Shown: in pieces, positions 41,925-51,094 of the stretch
Layout of the letters: every line of letters begins with the position of its first letter
How positions within the stretch are numbered: position 1 is the stretch's first letter
Assembly (NCBI RefSeq): GCF_009792355.1
Contig: NZ_CP047045.1
Coordinates: 1,178,001-1,242,000 of the forward strand
Length of the DNA: 64,000 nucleotides
Direction: 5' to 3'
DNA from: Terricaulis silvestris
GTDB taxonomy: Bacteria > Pseudomonadota > Alphaproteobacteria > Caulobacterales > Aquidulcibacteraceae
Notes under the pieces: model-generated
Told to the model about the DNA's origin: nothing
Seen by the model: the letters and a program-made list of their open reading frames with translations, nothing else
Database searches by the model: none
Position numbers and translations under genes: made by a program

Positions 41925-42032
41925 GTCGGTTCAATGTAACGGCTAGCGGTTTCCAATCGTTCACGACGGCTGGAAGAGCAAGACAGGCCGCGCTCGGCAG
42001 GCTAAATCCCCGGTGCGACGGTGGAGGACGAC

Positions 42033-42797
42033 ATGCGGAATTTGCTGGCTGGCCTGGGTGTGGCCCTGTTCATCGGCGCGTGCGCGGGCGGCGCGGTGCC
42101 TGGGATCATGCTGGCGACCGTGGCGCCAAACCCGGGGATCGAGGCAGCGCTCACCGACGCGCGGCGGCCGGCGGCGGACGTGGAGCGCGACGCGCTGCGG
42201 CACCCACGTGAGATCCTGACGTTTAGCGGCGTGCAGCAGGGCTGGCGCGTGGCCGATGTCGGGCCGGGCGGCGGGTATTACACGCGGTTGTTCTCCGTGG
42301 CGGTTGGCGAAACGGGTCGCGTTTTCGCGATCGATCGGCCGAACACGCCGGAACGCACGCGGCCGATCCTGGCGGTGGCGCCGGCTTATCCGAACGTCAC
42401 TGTGGTGCAGCAGGGCTATCAGGGCTGGGTTACGGATGAGCCGCTCGATGCGATCTTTATTTCGCAGATCTATCACGACTTCTTCCTGTCGCAGCTCAAC
42501 ATCGATGTGCCGCGCCTGAACCGCGAGATGTTCGCGGCGCTGAAGCCAGGCGGCGTGTTGGTGATCATTGATCACGCTGCCGTCGATGGCGCGCCGACAA
42601 GCACCGATGGCGCGACTGCGACGCACCGGATCGATCGCGCGCAAGTCGTTCGTGAGCTGGAGGCGGCGGGCTTCGTGCTCGAGGAAGAGAGCGAAGTGCT
42701 GCGCAATCCGGCGGACAACCGCACCGTGCGTGTGTTCGAAGGCGACATTCGCGGGCGCACGGATCAGTTCGTGCTGCGCTTCCGGAAGCCGGCCTGA
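42033..42797 (+). CDS. exported methyltransferase-like lipoprotein (COG4798 type), copy 2
   Basis: A 254-residue paralogue of the gene at 40607: lipobox signal MRNLLAGLGVALFIGACAGG, then LTDARRPAADVERDALRHPR, WRVADVGPGGGYYTRLFSVA, FISQIYHDFFLSQLNIDVPR and FAALKPGGVLVIIDHAAVDG. The two share the same order of motifs and C-terminal sequence (TDQF-LRFRKP), so they are a recent duplication. The ATG at 42033 has GGAGG six bases upstream. The nudC gene starts two bases after the stop. Confidence 0.82.
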   Translation: MRNLLAGLGVALFIGACAGGAVPGIMLATVAPNPGIEAALTDARRPAADVERDALRHPREILTFSGVQQGWRVADVGPGGGYYTRLFSVAVGETGRVFAIDRPNTPERTRPILAVAPAYPNVTVVQQGYQGWVTDEPLDAIFISQIYHDFFLSQLNIDVPRLNREMFAALKPGGVLVIIDHAAVDGAPTSTDGATATHRIDRAQVVRELEAAGFVLEEESEVLRNPADNRTVRVFEGDIRGRTDQFVLRFRKPA

Positions 42798-42799
42798 TC

Positions 42800-43711
42800 T
42801 TGGCTTTGCTGCCGCACAATCCGAACGCGTTTGCGCGCTCGCCGTTGGACCGCGCCGGGCATCACCGGCGCGACGAGGCTTGGCTGGCGACGGCGCTCGC
42901 GGCCGAGACGACGCGGATCGTGCCGTTCTTCCGGCACCGGCCGTTTGTGGTGGACGATGGCGACGCGGTGGCGGTGGGTTGGCTGGGCGCGCATGCGCGG
43001 AGCGCGATCGCACCGGCGGATGCGCGCACGCTGTTTCTCGGCTTGGACGCGGAAGGTGCGGCGCATTTCGCCGTGGATGTGCCGGATGATGCGCCGCTGA
43101 ACGACATCGGCCGGTTCGATGACCTGCGCGCGCTGGGGCCACGTCTGTCGCGTGAGGAGTTGGCCACGATTGGGCCGGCCAAAGCCGTGTTCGAGTGGCA
43201 CGCCAAGAGCGGGTTCTGCGCTAATTGCGGGGTCGCCACCGTGGTGTCGGAGGCCGGGTGGAAACGCGAGTGCCCCACTTGCAACGCCGAGCACTTTCCG
43301 CGCGTCGATCCGGTTTGCATCATGTTGCCGGTGATCGGGGAGAAGTGTTTCTTGGCGCGGCAGCGGATGTGGCCGCGCGGGATGCATTCGGCGCTGGCGG
43401 GGTTCATCGAGCCCGGTGAGACCATTGAAGAAGCGGTGGCGCGTGAGACGCTGGAAGAGGCGGGCTTGCGGGTGTGCGAGGTGCGGCTGCATTCGACGCA
43501 GCCGTGGCCGTTTCCGCATTCGCTGATGATCGGCGCGATCTGTGAGGTCGACGATGATCGCGAGACCGTCGATACGCACGAACTGGAAAGCGGGCGCTGG
43601 TTCACGCGTGATGAAGCGCGGGCGCTGATGGCGGGCAAGCACCCGGACGCTTTCTGCCCGCCGCCGTTCGCGATTGCGCATCAGTTGCTGAAGACTTGGT
43701 CTGAAGGCTAG
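42800..43711 (+). CDS. nudC: NAD+ diphosphatase / NAD-cap hydrolase NudC
   Basis: A 303-residue Nudix hydrolase that cleaves NAD(H) and removes NAD caps from RNA. The zinc ribbon is GFCANCGVATVV and CPTCNAEHFPRVDPVCIML near residues 138-172. The Nudix box is GFIEPGETIEEAVARETLEE followed by AGLRV, and the NudC-specific motif is TQPWPFPHSLMIG. TTG start right behind the upstream stop, so it is probably in one operon with the preceding lipoprotein. Length is slightly above average. Confidence 0.94.
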   Translation: MALLPHNPNAFARSPLDRAGHHRRDEAWLATALAAETTRIVPFFRHRPFVVDDGDAVAVGWLGAHARSAIAPADARTLFLGLDAEGAAHFAVDVPDDAPLNDIGRFDDLRALGPRLSREELATIGPAKAVFEWHAKSGFCANCGVATVVSEAGWKRECPTCNAEHFPRVDPVCIMLPVIGEKCFLARQRMWPRGMHSALAGFIEPGETIEEAVARETLEEAGLRVCEVRLHSTQPWPFPHSLMIGAICEVDDDRETVDTHELESGRWFTRDEARALMAGKHPDAFCPPPFAIAHQLLKTWSEG

Positions 43712-44619
43712 CAGTGCTCGCAATCGTCGCGCTGGGCGCGTTCGATTTGTAGCGTCACGTGCGAAATGCCGAATTTCTGCGTGATGCCGTCGGCGACTTC
43801 GGCCAGGAACACGTCGTCGCCGCCGTCGGGACGCACGAGGTGCGCGGTCAGCGCGGGCTTGGTGGCGCCCATGGCCCAGATGTGGAGGTCGTGCACGGCC
43901 GTCACCCCGGCTTGCGATGCGAGGTAATCGCGCACGGCGGCGACATCGATATTGGCGGGGGCGGCGTCGAGGGTGAGATCGAGGGATTCTTTCAGCAGGC
44001 CCCATGTGCCCCAAAGGATCAGCAGCACGACGGCGACGGAAATCGCGGGATCAATCCACTGTGCTTGTGTCAGCCAGATCGCGGCGCCGGCGACGATGAC
44101 GGCGGCGGAGACGCCTGCGTCAGCGAGCATATGGAGGTAAGCGCCGCGCACGTTCACGTCTTCCTTGCGGCCGGCGAGGAAAAGCATGGCAGTCGCGCCA
44201 TTGATGACAACGCCGATAGCGGCGACAGCCATGATGAAGCCGGGCTCGACAGGTTCGGGCGCGAAGAAGCGGCGGCCTGCTTCCCAGAGAATGCCGCCGC
44301 AGGCGATGACGAGCACGAGAGCGTTGGCGAGGGCGGCGAGTACCGTCGCTTTGGAGTACCCGTAAGTGCGGCGTTCGCTGGTTTGCTGTTTCGCCAACCA
44401 CGCCGCGCCGCCGGCCAGTGCGAGGCCCAGCACGTCGGAGAGGTTGTGCGTCGCGTCGGAGAGCAGCGCGGTTGAGCTGGCGAAGAAACCCGCCGCGCCT
44501 TCGACCAAGACGAAGGCCAGGTTCAACGCGATGGCGATGGTATAACGTTTGTCGCTGGGGGCGGGGCGGTGATGAGCGTGGTCGTGATGATCGTGCGCGT
44601 GACCCTGATGCCCATGCAT
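43708..44619 (-). CDS. cation diffusion facilitator metal transporter
   Basis: A 303-residue CDF family exporter with six membrane helices and a cytoplasmic C-terminal domain. The N terminus is His-rich (MHGHQGHAHDHHDHAHH), typical of Zn transporters. TM2 and TM5 carry the metal site: ALLSDATHNLSDVLGLALAG and LHMLADAGVSAAVIVAGAAI. The C-terminal domain reads VTAVHDLHIWAMGATKPALT and ends DDCEHC. Zn or Co export from the cytoplasm is likely. The ATG at 44619 has no strong Shine-Dalgarno. It overlaps the nudC stop by four bases. Confidence 0.93.
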   Translation of the reverse strand: MHGHQGHAHDHHDHAHHRPAPSDKRYTIAIALNLAFVLVEGAAGFFASSTALLSDATHNLSDVLGLALAGGAAWLAKQQTSERRTYGYSKATVLAALANALVLVIACGGILWEAGRRFFAPEPVEPGFIMAVAAIGVVINGATAMLFLAGRKEDVNVRGAYLHMLADAGVSAAVIVAGAAIWLTQAQWIDPAISVAVVLLILWGTWGLLKESLDLTLDAAPANIDVAAVRDYLASQAGVTAVHDLHIWAMGATKPALTAHLVRPDGGDDVFLAEVADGITQKFGISHVTLQIERAQRDDCEHC

Positions 44620-44695
44620 GGCGTTGATGTGTGCCAGAATCGCCTGAACGGCAAGGCTGGATTGACATGGGGTGCGCGCGCCGTCTGATGCGCGG

Positions 44696-45829
44696 ATGTC
44701 ATCACGACGCATGATCTTGGCGTTGGGCGGGGCGAGTTTGGCTTCGTCGTGTGCCGCAACGCGTGGGTTTAGCGAAGGCTTGATGCGCGATCTGGGCCAC
44801 GCGCCGCGCGAGCGGGTGCGGCTGGCGCCGGTGATCGTGGACGAGAGCCGGATCATCCGCATTGATGTTGGTTTGCGCCCGTTCCGGCCGAGTGGGTTTC
44901 GCGTTGAGCGCGAGGCGTTGGGCGACAAAGTGCTCGCGCACAATTATGGGCACGGCGGCGGTGGGATCACGCTGTCGTGGGGATCGGCGAAGCAAGCGGT
45001 GGATTTGGGTTTCGATTCGTCGAAACCGGATTGCGCGGTGTTGGGTTGCGGCGCGGTTGGCTTGGCGACGGCGGCGCTGTTGCAGCAGCGCGGCGCGCGG
45101 GTGCGGATCTATGCGAAGGATTTGCCGCCGAACACGACGTCGAACGTCGCGGGTGCGCAGTGGTGGCCCGCGTCGGTGTACGACCATGATGTGATCACTG
45201 ACGCCTACCGCGCGCAGCATGTGGAGGCGGCACGGTTCGCATACCGCCGCTATCAGGGGATGGTCGGCGGCGGCTACGGGGTCGAGTGGGAAGCGAACTA
45301 CAATCTCTCCAACCGGCCGATCACGACTTATCCGTCGCGTGAAGACAGCCCGATGCGGGCGCTGGTCGCCAATCAGCGCGACCTTGGCCACGAAGAGCAC
45401 AATTTCGGCGCGCCCTATGTGCGCCGGTTCGACACCATGATGATCGAAACGCCGCTCTATCTCAGGCGCATGGAGGCCGACGTGCGCCTGGCGGGCGCGG
45501 AGATCGTGGTGCGTGAGTTCGCGGACGTGGCGCAGGTGCGGGCGTTGCCGGAGCGGACGATCTTCAACTGCACTGGGTTGGGCGCTGGCGCGTTGTTCGG
45601 CGATCGCGAGATCATGCCGGTGCGTGGGCAGTTGGTGATCCTGCTGCCGCAGCCGGAGGTCGACTACAACGTGATCGCGTCCGAGGGTTACATGTTCGGC
45701 CGGCGTGACGGGATCGTGCTGGGCGGGACGTTCGATCGCGGCGAGTGGTCACTTGAACCTGATCCAGATGCGATCGCCGGGATCATTCGCGGCCACAAGC
45801 ACATCTTTGGCGCCATGGACGTTGCTTAG
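44696..45829 (+). CDS. D-amino-acid-oxidase-like FAD protein, circularly permuted, TAT-exported
   Basis: A 377-residue exported flavoprotein. The N terminus has a twin-arginine signal and a Cys ([19 protein letters not shown]). Residues about 40-100 then carry motifs that end normal D-amino-acid oxidases: [19 protein letters not shown] and [20 protein letters not shown]. Only after these comes the Rossmann FAD motif [19 protein letters not shown] near residue 115, followed by [33 protein letters not shown] and [13 protein letters not shown], and the protein ends in the helix that precedes the first motif in ordinary enzymes. The order is a circular permutation. An ATG at 44696 is chosen over a GTG at 44672. 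The substrate is a D-amino acid by analogy. Confidence 0.85.
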   Translation: MSSRRMILALGGASLASSCAATRGFSEGLMRDLGHAPRERVRLAPVIVDESRIIRIDVGLRPFRPSGFRVEREALGDKVLAHNYGHGGGGITLSWGSAKQAVDLGFDSSKPDCAVLGCGAVGLATAALLQQRGARVRIYAKDLPPNTTSNVAGAQWWPASVYDHDVITDAYRAQHVEAARFAYRRYQGMVGGGYGVEWEANYNLSNRPITTYPSREDSPMRALVANQRDLGHEEHNFGAPYVRRFDTMMIETPLYLRRMEADVRLAGAEIVVREFADVAQVRALPERTIFNCTGLGAGALFGDREIMPVRGQLVILLPQPEVDYNVIASEGYMFGRRDGIVLGGTFDRGEWSLEPDPDAIAGIIRGHKHIFGAMDVA

Positions 45830-46290
45830 AGCGGGATGTGCAGGACGCGGCCGCCGCGCTCAGATGCGATCGTGCGCGCGCTACGGCAATCGGTTGCTTC
45901 TGGTTGCGCCGAGACGTCCACGTCATCCAGCCAAGCGCGGCAATAGCCCGCGCGCGGCAGCGCATCAGCGGGCACGCCGGTGAAATCGTTGCGGCCATTG
46001 TAGGCGGCTTGTTCGACTTCGCCCTCGCTGGTTTGTTCGAGAACGCGGCCGCCCCAACTTTTGGCAACCCAATTCGCGTGCTCGCACTCCATCGCCGCCG
46101 GTTGGCGATCAGCGGGCAGCGCTTCGTAGTGGATGCGGCATTCGCCAAGTTCCATCGTGCTCAGCGCACGCTCGACCGGCGCTTGCACGATCGTTTGCGC
46201 AGGCGCGTTACGCACGGCGACGATGGACGAACCGCCGAGCGCCAGCACCGCGAGTGCTGTTGCAAAACCGGAGGCGGCTAACTTGGTCAT
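45826..46290 (-). CDS. secreted hypothetical protein with paired cysteines
   Basis: A 154-residue exported protein with an N-terminal hydrophobic signal ([20 protein letters not shown]) and a mature part with four Cys ([39 protein letters not shown]) that could form two disulfides. The stretch [19 protein letters not shown] is the most conserved-looking part. The family is not recognised. It overlaps the oxidase stop by four bases. Confidence 0.62.
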   Translation of the reverse strand: MTKLAASGFATALAVLALGGSSIVAVRNAPAQTIVQAPVERALSTMELGECRIHYEALPADRQPAAMECEHANWVAKSWGGRVLEQTSEGEVEQAAYNGRNDFTGVPADALPRAGYCRAWLDDVDVSAQPEATDCRSARTIASERGGRVLHIPL

Positions 46291-46617
46291 GTCTCCCTAA
46301 CTCCCCGTGCGCAGGCGGTGTTTCCTGAGCACAAGATGAATGTAGGAAGCGCAATGGATGCGCGACGTGACGTTGGTCACGCTACAAAATCGGTTCAATC
46401 ACAATGAGTTGAGCGCCGGTATCGGGCTGTCGCTTTCGGGCAAGAGTGATGTCGTTTGCGGGTAAGTCGGCGCTGCTTGCCGCCTAGCAGATACTGCAAA
46501 ATTTCGCGGGAAAACGCAGGAACGGATTCGCGCAGGCGGTGTTCTTATGCCGCTACCCGCATGCGTGACGCGCGACAGGCGAGCGCCACTGGGCATTTGC
46601 GGGGCCGGGGCAACGTC
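46291..46617. other. 327-bp gap, regulatory region with no gene recognised
   Basis: This is shared upstream DNA between a divergent pair (secreted protein on the minus strand, TIR-like protein on the plus strand). A Crp-like palindrome lies at 46366-46381. A frame on the minus strand at 46399-46596 (65 codons) has coding potential only on paper and was not accepted. Confidence 0.4.
46366..46381. promoter_or_regulatory. Crp/Fnr-type palindrome candidate
   Basis: The 16-base sequence CGTGACGTTGGTCACG is an inverted repeat and matches GTGA-N6-TCAC, the core of Crp-type operators. It lies about 75 bases upstream of the minus-strand gene at 46290 and 240 bases upstream of the plus-strand gene. 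A single short palindrome can occur by chance. Confidence 0.3.
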
Positions 46618-47478
46618 ATGGCGGACGTCGTGTTGGTGTGCGTGCGTCAGGACATCGAGCGGGCCGAAGCGCTCGCGGAGATGTTCGACGATTTTGGCTT
46701 TTCCGTTTCGGATGTCGCAGACGACGACACGCTGCCCTGGTGCGGCGCAGGCGTTGTCGTGTGGACGGAGGCGGCGAAGGCGTCAGCGGACCTTGGCGTC
46801 GTGGTCATGCGCATCATCGCGACGGGCAAAGGCGTCGTGTTGAACTTTACGGATACGGCGGCGCCCGAAGGCGCAGCGCTGTGCTTCGACATGACTCAAT
46901 GGAACGGCGATCCGGACGATGCGTCGCTCGATCGGATGTTCTTTGCGCTCGACCGCATGATGATTGCCGCCCGCGCCAGCCGGCCGGCCGATTGGCGGCC
47001 TCCGGTCGAAAAGACCATCGCGCAGTTTCCTGTTGCGCGGCGGCCGGCTCGCTCGGGGCCGGCGCCCGCTTTTCGCGCGCTCGCGACGGCTTTGGTCGTG
47101 ATCGGCGCGGTGTTGGCGACGGGCCTTGCGATTGGAGCGAGCCGTGAACAGCCCTCACGCGCCGTTGTCGTTCGGTTGCCTGTTGAGCATCAGGCGCGTG
47201 TCACGCTGGCGGATGTTGCGCCGGTGGGCGTTGCTTACGATTTGGCCGCGAGCCCAGTGGAGGACACGCCTGTTGGCCGGCGGGGGATTGAACCGCCGTC
47301 GGCCACCAGCGTCTGGCGTGCAGAACGCACGCCAGCGCCGGTGCGCTCGTGGGATCGCTTGGGGGATCGGCCGGAACGCGTGACGCCGATGGCGTTCAGT
47401 GTTGAGCCGGCCAATGCCTCAACCACTGACCCGGCTGCCGACAAGCCGGAGCGCGATAAGCCCGAAGGACATGTCTAA
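46618..47478 (+). CDS. TIR-like domain protein with a single membrane helix
   Basis: A 286-residue protein. Residues 1-115 look like a TIR-type fold: ADVVLVCVRQDIERAEALAE, DDFGFSVSDVADDDTLPWCG, AGVVVWTEAAKASADLGVVV and IATGKGVVLNFTDTAAPEG. The Glu that NAD-cleaving TIR domains carry after the W-S-x-x-S-type segment is missing. A membrane helix (FRALATALVVIGAVLATGLA) lies near residue 150, and a disordered, Pro/Arg-rich tail of about 120 residues follows on the other side. It may be a scaffold or sensor rather than an NADase. The start at 46618 is chosen because the domain begins there. Confidence 0.55.
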   Translation: MADVVLVCVRQDIERAEALAEMFDDFGFSVSDVADDDTLPWCGAGVVVWTEAAKASADLGVVVMRIIATGKGVVLNFTDTAAPEGAALCFDMTQWNGDPDDASLDRMFFALDRMMIAARASRPADWRPPVEKTIAQFPVARRPARSGPAPAFRALATALVVIGAVLATGLAIGASREQPSRAVVVRLPVEHQARVTLADVAPVGVAYDLAASPVEDTPVGRRGIEPPSATSVWRAERTPAPVRSWDRLGDRPERVTPMAFSVEPANASTTDPAADKPERDKPEGHV

Positions 47479-48578
47479 CTCACATCGCGCAATGCGCTGG
47501 AGATGGCGGCGAGGCCGCCGGCGAGTTCGTCTTGTGTTGGCCAACCGTAGCCGATGCGGAAGAAGCGGTCGGATTGTTCGAACCAATGGCCGGGGCCGAC
47601 GTATGCGCCGTAATGGTTGTTGAGGCGATCGTAGAATTTCGCAGTGTCGATGCCTTCGCGCATGCGCGGGAAGCAGACGCAGCCGCCTGTCGGCTCGACC
47701 CATTCCAGCAATTGCTCGCGGGCGATCCATTGTTTCACGGTGGCGAAGGCAGCGGCGATGGCTTGGTCGTTTTGCTTGAGCCAAGCGTCGGCTTGTTCGA
47801 CGGCGCGGAGGCCGATCTCTTGGTCGATGATGCTGCCGCAGATGCCGATCTGCTCCTTGGCGCAGAGCAGGCGGTAGAGCAGGGCTTTGTCGCGCGAGAT
47901 GATCCAGCCGAGCCGAATGCCGGGGATGCCGAAGCTTTTGGAAAGCGAGGCGACGGAGATGACGCGCTCGCCGTATGCGGTGGCGACCGGTGTTTTCGGG
48001 ACGAAGGACATCTCGCGGTAGGTTTCATCCACCAGCACGTAGGCGCCGTTAGCTTCCGCAATGGCGACGATTTGTTTCAGTTGCTCGGCGCTGAGGGCGA
48101 CGCCGGTTGGGTTGTGCGGCGTGGTAATCGAGATGAGCTTGGTGTTGGGGCGGACCAGGGATTTCAGCTTCTCGATGTCGAAGGCAAAGCCTTGGTCGAA
48201 ATCGAGATCGACGTAATCGATGGCGCAGCGGATGGCGCGGGGCGTTTCGATGTTGGTGGCGTAGTTGGGCCTGACGACCACGATGTGGTCGCCCGCGTCG
48301 AGCAATGAAATCGCGACGATGAAGAGTGCTGCGGCGGCGCCTGCGGTGATGAGGACGTTGTCGGCGTCGAGGACGCCGCCGGCGCGGGCGGCGACGAGAG
48401 CGCGCAATGGCGGATGGCCGGTGTGATCGGTGTAGGCGAGGACGATTTTGCCGAGGTCGAGGTTCAGATCGGCCAGCGTGCGGTCGCGCACGGAGGATTC
48501 AGTCAAGTTGAATTTGATCTTGTCGTAGCCTAGCTGCTCGGGGCTCTCTTCCTCGATCGGCATGCGCGGGAAATGCAT
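47475..48578 (-). CDS. PLP-dependent class I/II aminotransferase
   Basis: A 367-residue fold-type I enzyme. Key pieces are the AGAAAALF loop that holds the phosphate (VLITAGAAAALFIVAISLLD), PNYATNIETPRAI, LISITTPHNPTGVALSAEQL with the Asn that contacts PLP, YVLVDETYREMSF with the Asp, and VASLSKSFGIPGIRLGWIIS with the internal-aldimine Lys. The substrate is not clear; the overall pattern resembles aspartate/aromatic-type aminotransferases. The stop overlaps the convergent TIR-like gene by four bases. Confidence 0.9.
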   Translation of the reverse strand: MHFPRMPIEEESPEQLGYDKIKFNLTESSVRDRTLADLNLDLGKIVLAYTDHTGHPPLRALVAARAGGVLDADNVLITAGAAAALFIVAISLLDAGDHIVVVRPNYATNIETPRAIRCAIDYVDLDFDQGFAFDIEKLKSLVRPNTKLISITTPHNPTGVALSAEQLKQIVAIAEANGAYVLVDETYREMSFVPKTPVATAYGERVISVASLSKSFGIPGIRLGWIISRDKALLYRLLCAKEQIGICGSIIDQEIGLRAVEQADAWLKQNDQAIAAAFATVKQWIAREQLLEWVEPTGGCVCFPRMREGIDTAKFYDRLNNHYGAYVGPGHWFEQSDRFFRIGYGWPTQDELAGGLAAISSALRDVS

Positions 48579-48611
48579 GGGAGCGTCCTCTGTGGTGAGC
48601 GTTGCGCGACC

Positions 48612-49049
48612 TCAGCGCAGGACGCCGCGTTTCCGCATCAAGTGCGCGTAGAGCAGAACCGCGAAGGCGAGCAGCACGATGACGACGGTCGCGATCGTTG
48701 CTCCCGTATTTGCGAAAGCACGCGATGTGCCGTTTGCCAGTTCGATCCCGTTGTTCAACAGAATGAAAACCAGGGCGATGGCGAAGAGCCACACGGCGGG
48801 GCGTGAACGCATGAGCAAAAGCGCTGAGGCCAGAGCCGATCCGTAGGTGGAGATGGCGGTTATGGCGATAAGCCACACTGGCTTAGCGGCGTAATACGCG
48901 ACCTCGTCTGGTGAAAGGTGAGGCAAGCGGCCAAGTTGCGCCATCTGTATCGTGTAGGTGCCGGCACCATACCACAAAAGGCTCACGATACCGACCACCC
49001 ACAAATGCCAAGGGGTACGGGCTCTCGTTTCTGATGTTTGCGTGTTCAT
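48612..49049 (-). CDS. four-helix membrane protein of unknown function
   Basis: A 145-residue protein with four membrane segments (LWVVGIVSLLWYGAGTYTI, VWLIAITAISTYGSALASAL, AVWLFAIALVFILLNNGIEL, TVVIVLLAFAVLLYAHLM) and a short basic end (RKRGVLR). The ATG at 49049 has GAGGGTGAAA directly upstream. The family is not recognised. It lies upstream of the aminotransferase gene on the same strand, 33 bases away, and may be co-transcribed. Confidence 0.7.
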   Translation of the reverse strand: MNTQTSETRARTPWHLWVVGIVSLLWYGAGTYTIQMAQLGRLPHLSPDEVAYYAAKPVWLIAITAISTYGSALASALLLMRSRPAVWLFAIALVFILLNNGIELANGTSRAFANTGATIATVVIVLLAFAVLLYAHLMRKRGVLR

Positions 49050-49159
49050 TTTCACCCTCAGCGCACATATCGCCAGCCAAAAGGGTGAAGCCAAGCAAAA
49101 AGCAAAGGGCGCGGACGTTTCCGTCCGCGCCCAGCACTCTAATCCAACCAATCAGCGTG

Positions 49160-51037
49160 CTATTGGCACGCCAAGCATTCTTCGTAGTCGGTCTTTTCCG
49201 TCATCTGCATCGCGTCTTCGGGGACGATGTCGGCTTTGTTGTCTTCGCCGGCGAAGCCGGCGCGTTGCACGGACTTGGAGCGGCAGTAGTAGAGGCTCTT
49301 CACGCCGCGCTCCCATGCCATCCAGTGCAGCATGTGCAAGTCCCACTTATCGACATCGCCGGGGATGAACATGTTGAGCGATTGCGATTGGCAGATCAGC
49401 GGCGTGCGGTCGGCGGCGAGCTCGATGACCCAGCGTTGATCGATTTCGAACGCGGTCTTGAAGATCGACTTCTCGTCGTCGCTCAAGCAATCTAGGTGCT
49501 GCACCGAGCCTTCGTTCTTCAGGATCGAGGACCACACCGGTTCGGTGTTCTTGCCCTTCTCTTCGAGCAGCTGCTCAAGATAGGGGTTCTTCACCGCGAA
49601 GGAGCCCGAGAGCGTCTTGTGGGTGTAGATGTTGGCCGGGATCGGCTCGATGCCGGCGGACGTGCCGCCGCAGATGATCGAGATCGAAGCCGTCGGCGCG
49701 ATCGCGAGCTTGTGGGAGAAGCGCGCCATCACGTTGTTCTCGGCGGCGTCCGGGCAGGGGCCACGCTCTTGCGCGAGCTTCACCGACGCAGCGTCGGCGC
49801 CGCGGCGGATGTGGCGGAAGAGGCGGTTGTTCCAGACCTTCGCCATCGCCGATTCCATCGACACGCCTTGCTTCTGCAGGAAGGAGTGGAAGCCCATCAG
49901 GCCCAGACCAACGCTGCGCTCGCGCATGGCGGCGTAGATGGCGCGTTCCATTTCCGGCGGCGCGCGCTCGATGAAGTCTTGCAGCACGTTGTCGAGGAAG
50001 CGGAACACGTCGTCGAGGAATTCCGGCTCCTTTTCCCACTCAAGGAACGTCTCGGCGTTCAACGAGGAGAGACAGCAGACGGCGGTGCGCTCGCGGCCAT
50101 TATGATCCATGCCGGTGTGCAGCATGATTTCCGAGCACAGGTTCGATTGGCGAACCTTTAGTCCCAGCTTGCGCTGGTGGCTCGGCATCGCCTTATTCAC
50201 GGTGTCGGAGAAGATGATGTAGGGCTCGCCGGTTTGCAGGCGGAGCTCGAGGATTTTCTGCCAGAGCTTCCGGGCATTGACGTGCTTCAGCGGCGCTTGG
50301 TCTTTCGGCGAGCGCAGCGCGAACGGAAGATCGTCGCGCACGGCGATCATGAATTCGTCGGTGAGGTTGAGCCCGTGGTGCAGGTTCAAGCTCTTGCGGT
50401 TGAAGTCACCGGCGGCTTTGCGGATTTCGAGGAATTCCTCGATCTCGGGATGGTGGATGTCCAAGTACACCGCCGCCGAACCGCGGCGCAGTGAGCCTTG
50501 GCTGATTGCGAGCGTCAGCGAGTCCATCACGCGGATGAACGGAATGATGCCTGACGTTTGTCCGTTTTGGCCGACCTTTTCGCCGATGGAACGAACGCCG
50601 CCCCAATAGGTGCCGATGCCGCCGCCATTGGAAGCGAGCCACACGTTCTCGTTCCACGTGTCCATGATGCCGTCGAGTGAATCGCCGACAGCATTCAAGA
50701 AGCACGAGATCGGGAGCCCGCGTTCGGCGCCGCCATTAGAAAGGACGGGCGTCGCCGGCATGAACCAGAGCTTGGAGATGTAATCGTAGATGCGTTGCGC
50801 GTGACCGATGTCGTCTGCGAACGCCGTCGCGACGCGCGCGAACATGTCTTGATAGGACTCGCCCTGCAGCAAGTAGCGATCGTTGAGAGTCGTCTTGCCG
50901 AATTCCGTCAGCAGCGCATCGCGGCTCGGATCCGTAACGACCTTCTCGACAACCTTCATCGGGCGTAGCGGCTTGGGCTTGCCGCGATGGACCTCGCCCA
51001 TGCGGTGGACCCCTGCTTTTTCCGCCCGTGCCTGCAT
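49160..51037 (-). CDS. nrdA: ribonucleoside-diphosphate reductase alpha subunit (class I, no ATP cone)
   Basis: A 625-residue class I RNR large subunit that makes deoxynucleotides. The active-site pair is GLPISCFLNAVGD and AVCCLSSLNAETF, the thiyl-radical Cys is in RQSNLCSEIMLHTG, the radical-transfer Tyr pair is SLYYCRSKSV, and the C-terminal redox Cys pair is ECLACQ. There is no N-terminal ATP-cone, so overall-activity control by dATP is absent. The start is taken at 51037 after GGGGGC; a frame from 51097 adds unconserved residues. The B subunit is not in the window. A NrdR-like site lies upstream. Confidence 0.95.
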   Translation of the reverse strand: MQARAEKAGVHRMGEVHRGKPKPLRPMKVVEKVVTDPSRDALLTEFGKTTLNDRYLLQGESYQDMFARVATAFADDIGHAQRIYDYISKLWFMPATPVLSNGGAERGLPISCFLNAVGDSLDGIMDTWNENVWLASNGGGIGTYWGGVRSIGEKVGQNGQTSGIIPFIRVMDSLTLAISQGSLRRGSAAVYLDIHHPEIEEFLEIRKAAGDFNRKSLNLHHGLNLTDEFMIAVRDDLPFALRSPKDQAPLKHVNARKLWQKILELRLQTGEPYIIFSDTVNKAMPSHQRKLGLKVRQSNLCSEIMLHTGMDHNGRERTAVCCLSSLNAETFLEWEKEPEFLDDVFRFLDNVLQDFIERAPPEMERAIYAAMRERSVGLGLMGFHSFLQKQGVSMESAMAKVWNNRLFRHIRRGADAASVKLAQERGPCPDAAENNVMARFSHKLAIAPTASISIICGGTSAGIEPIPANIYTHKTLSGSFAVKNPYLEQLLEEKGKNTEPVWSSILKNEGSVQHLDCLSDDEKSIFKTAFEIDQRWVIELAADRTPLICQSQSLNMFIPGDVDKWDLHMLHWMAWERGVKSLYYCRSKSVQRAGFAGEDNKADIVPEDAMQMTEKTDYEECLACQ

Positions 51038-51094
51038 CGCTTTAGCCCCCGAATTTAGCTCTGTGTTAATCCGACTCGGTTCTGGCCCAAACCA

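Noticed and set aside
46399-46596. 65-codon frame on the minus strand in the gap upstream of the TIR-like gene
   Set aside because: No Shine-Dalgarno, no conserved-looking segment, composition of non-coding DNA.
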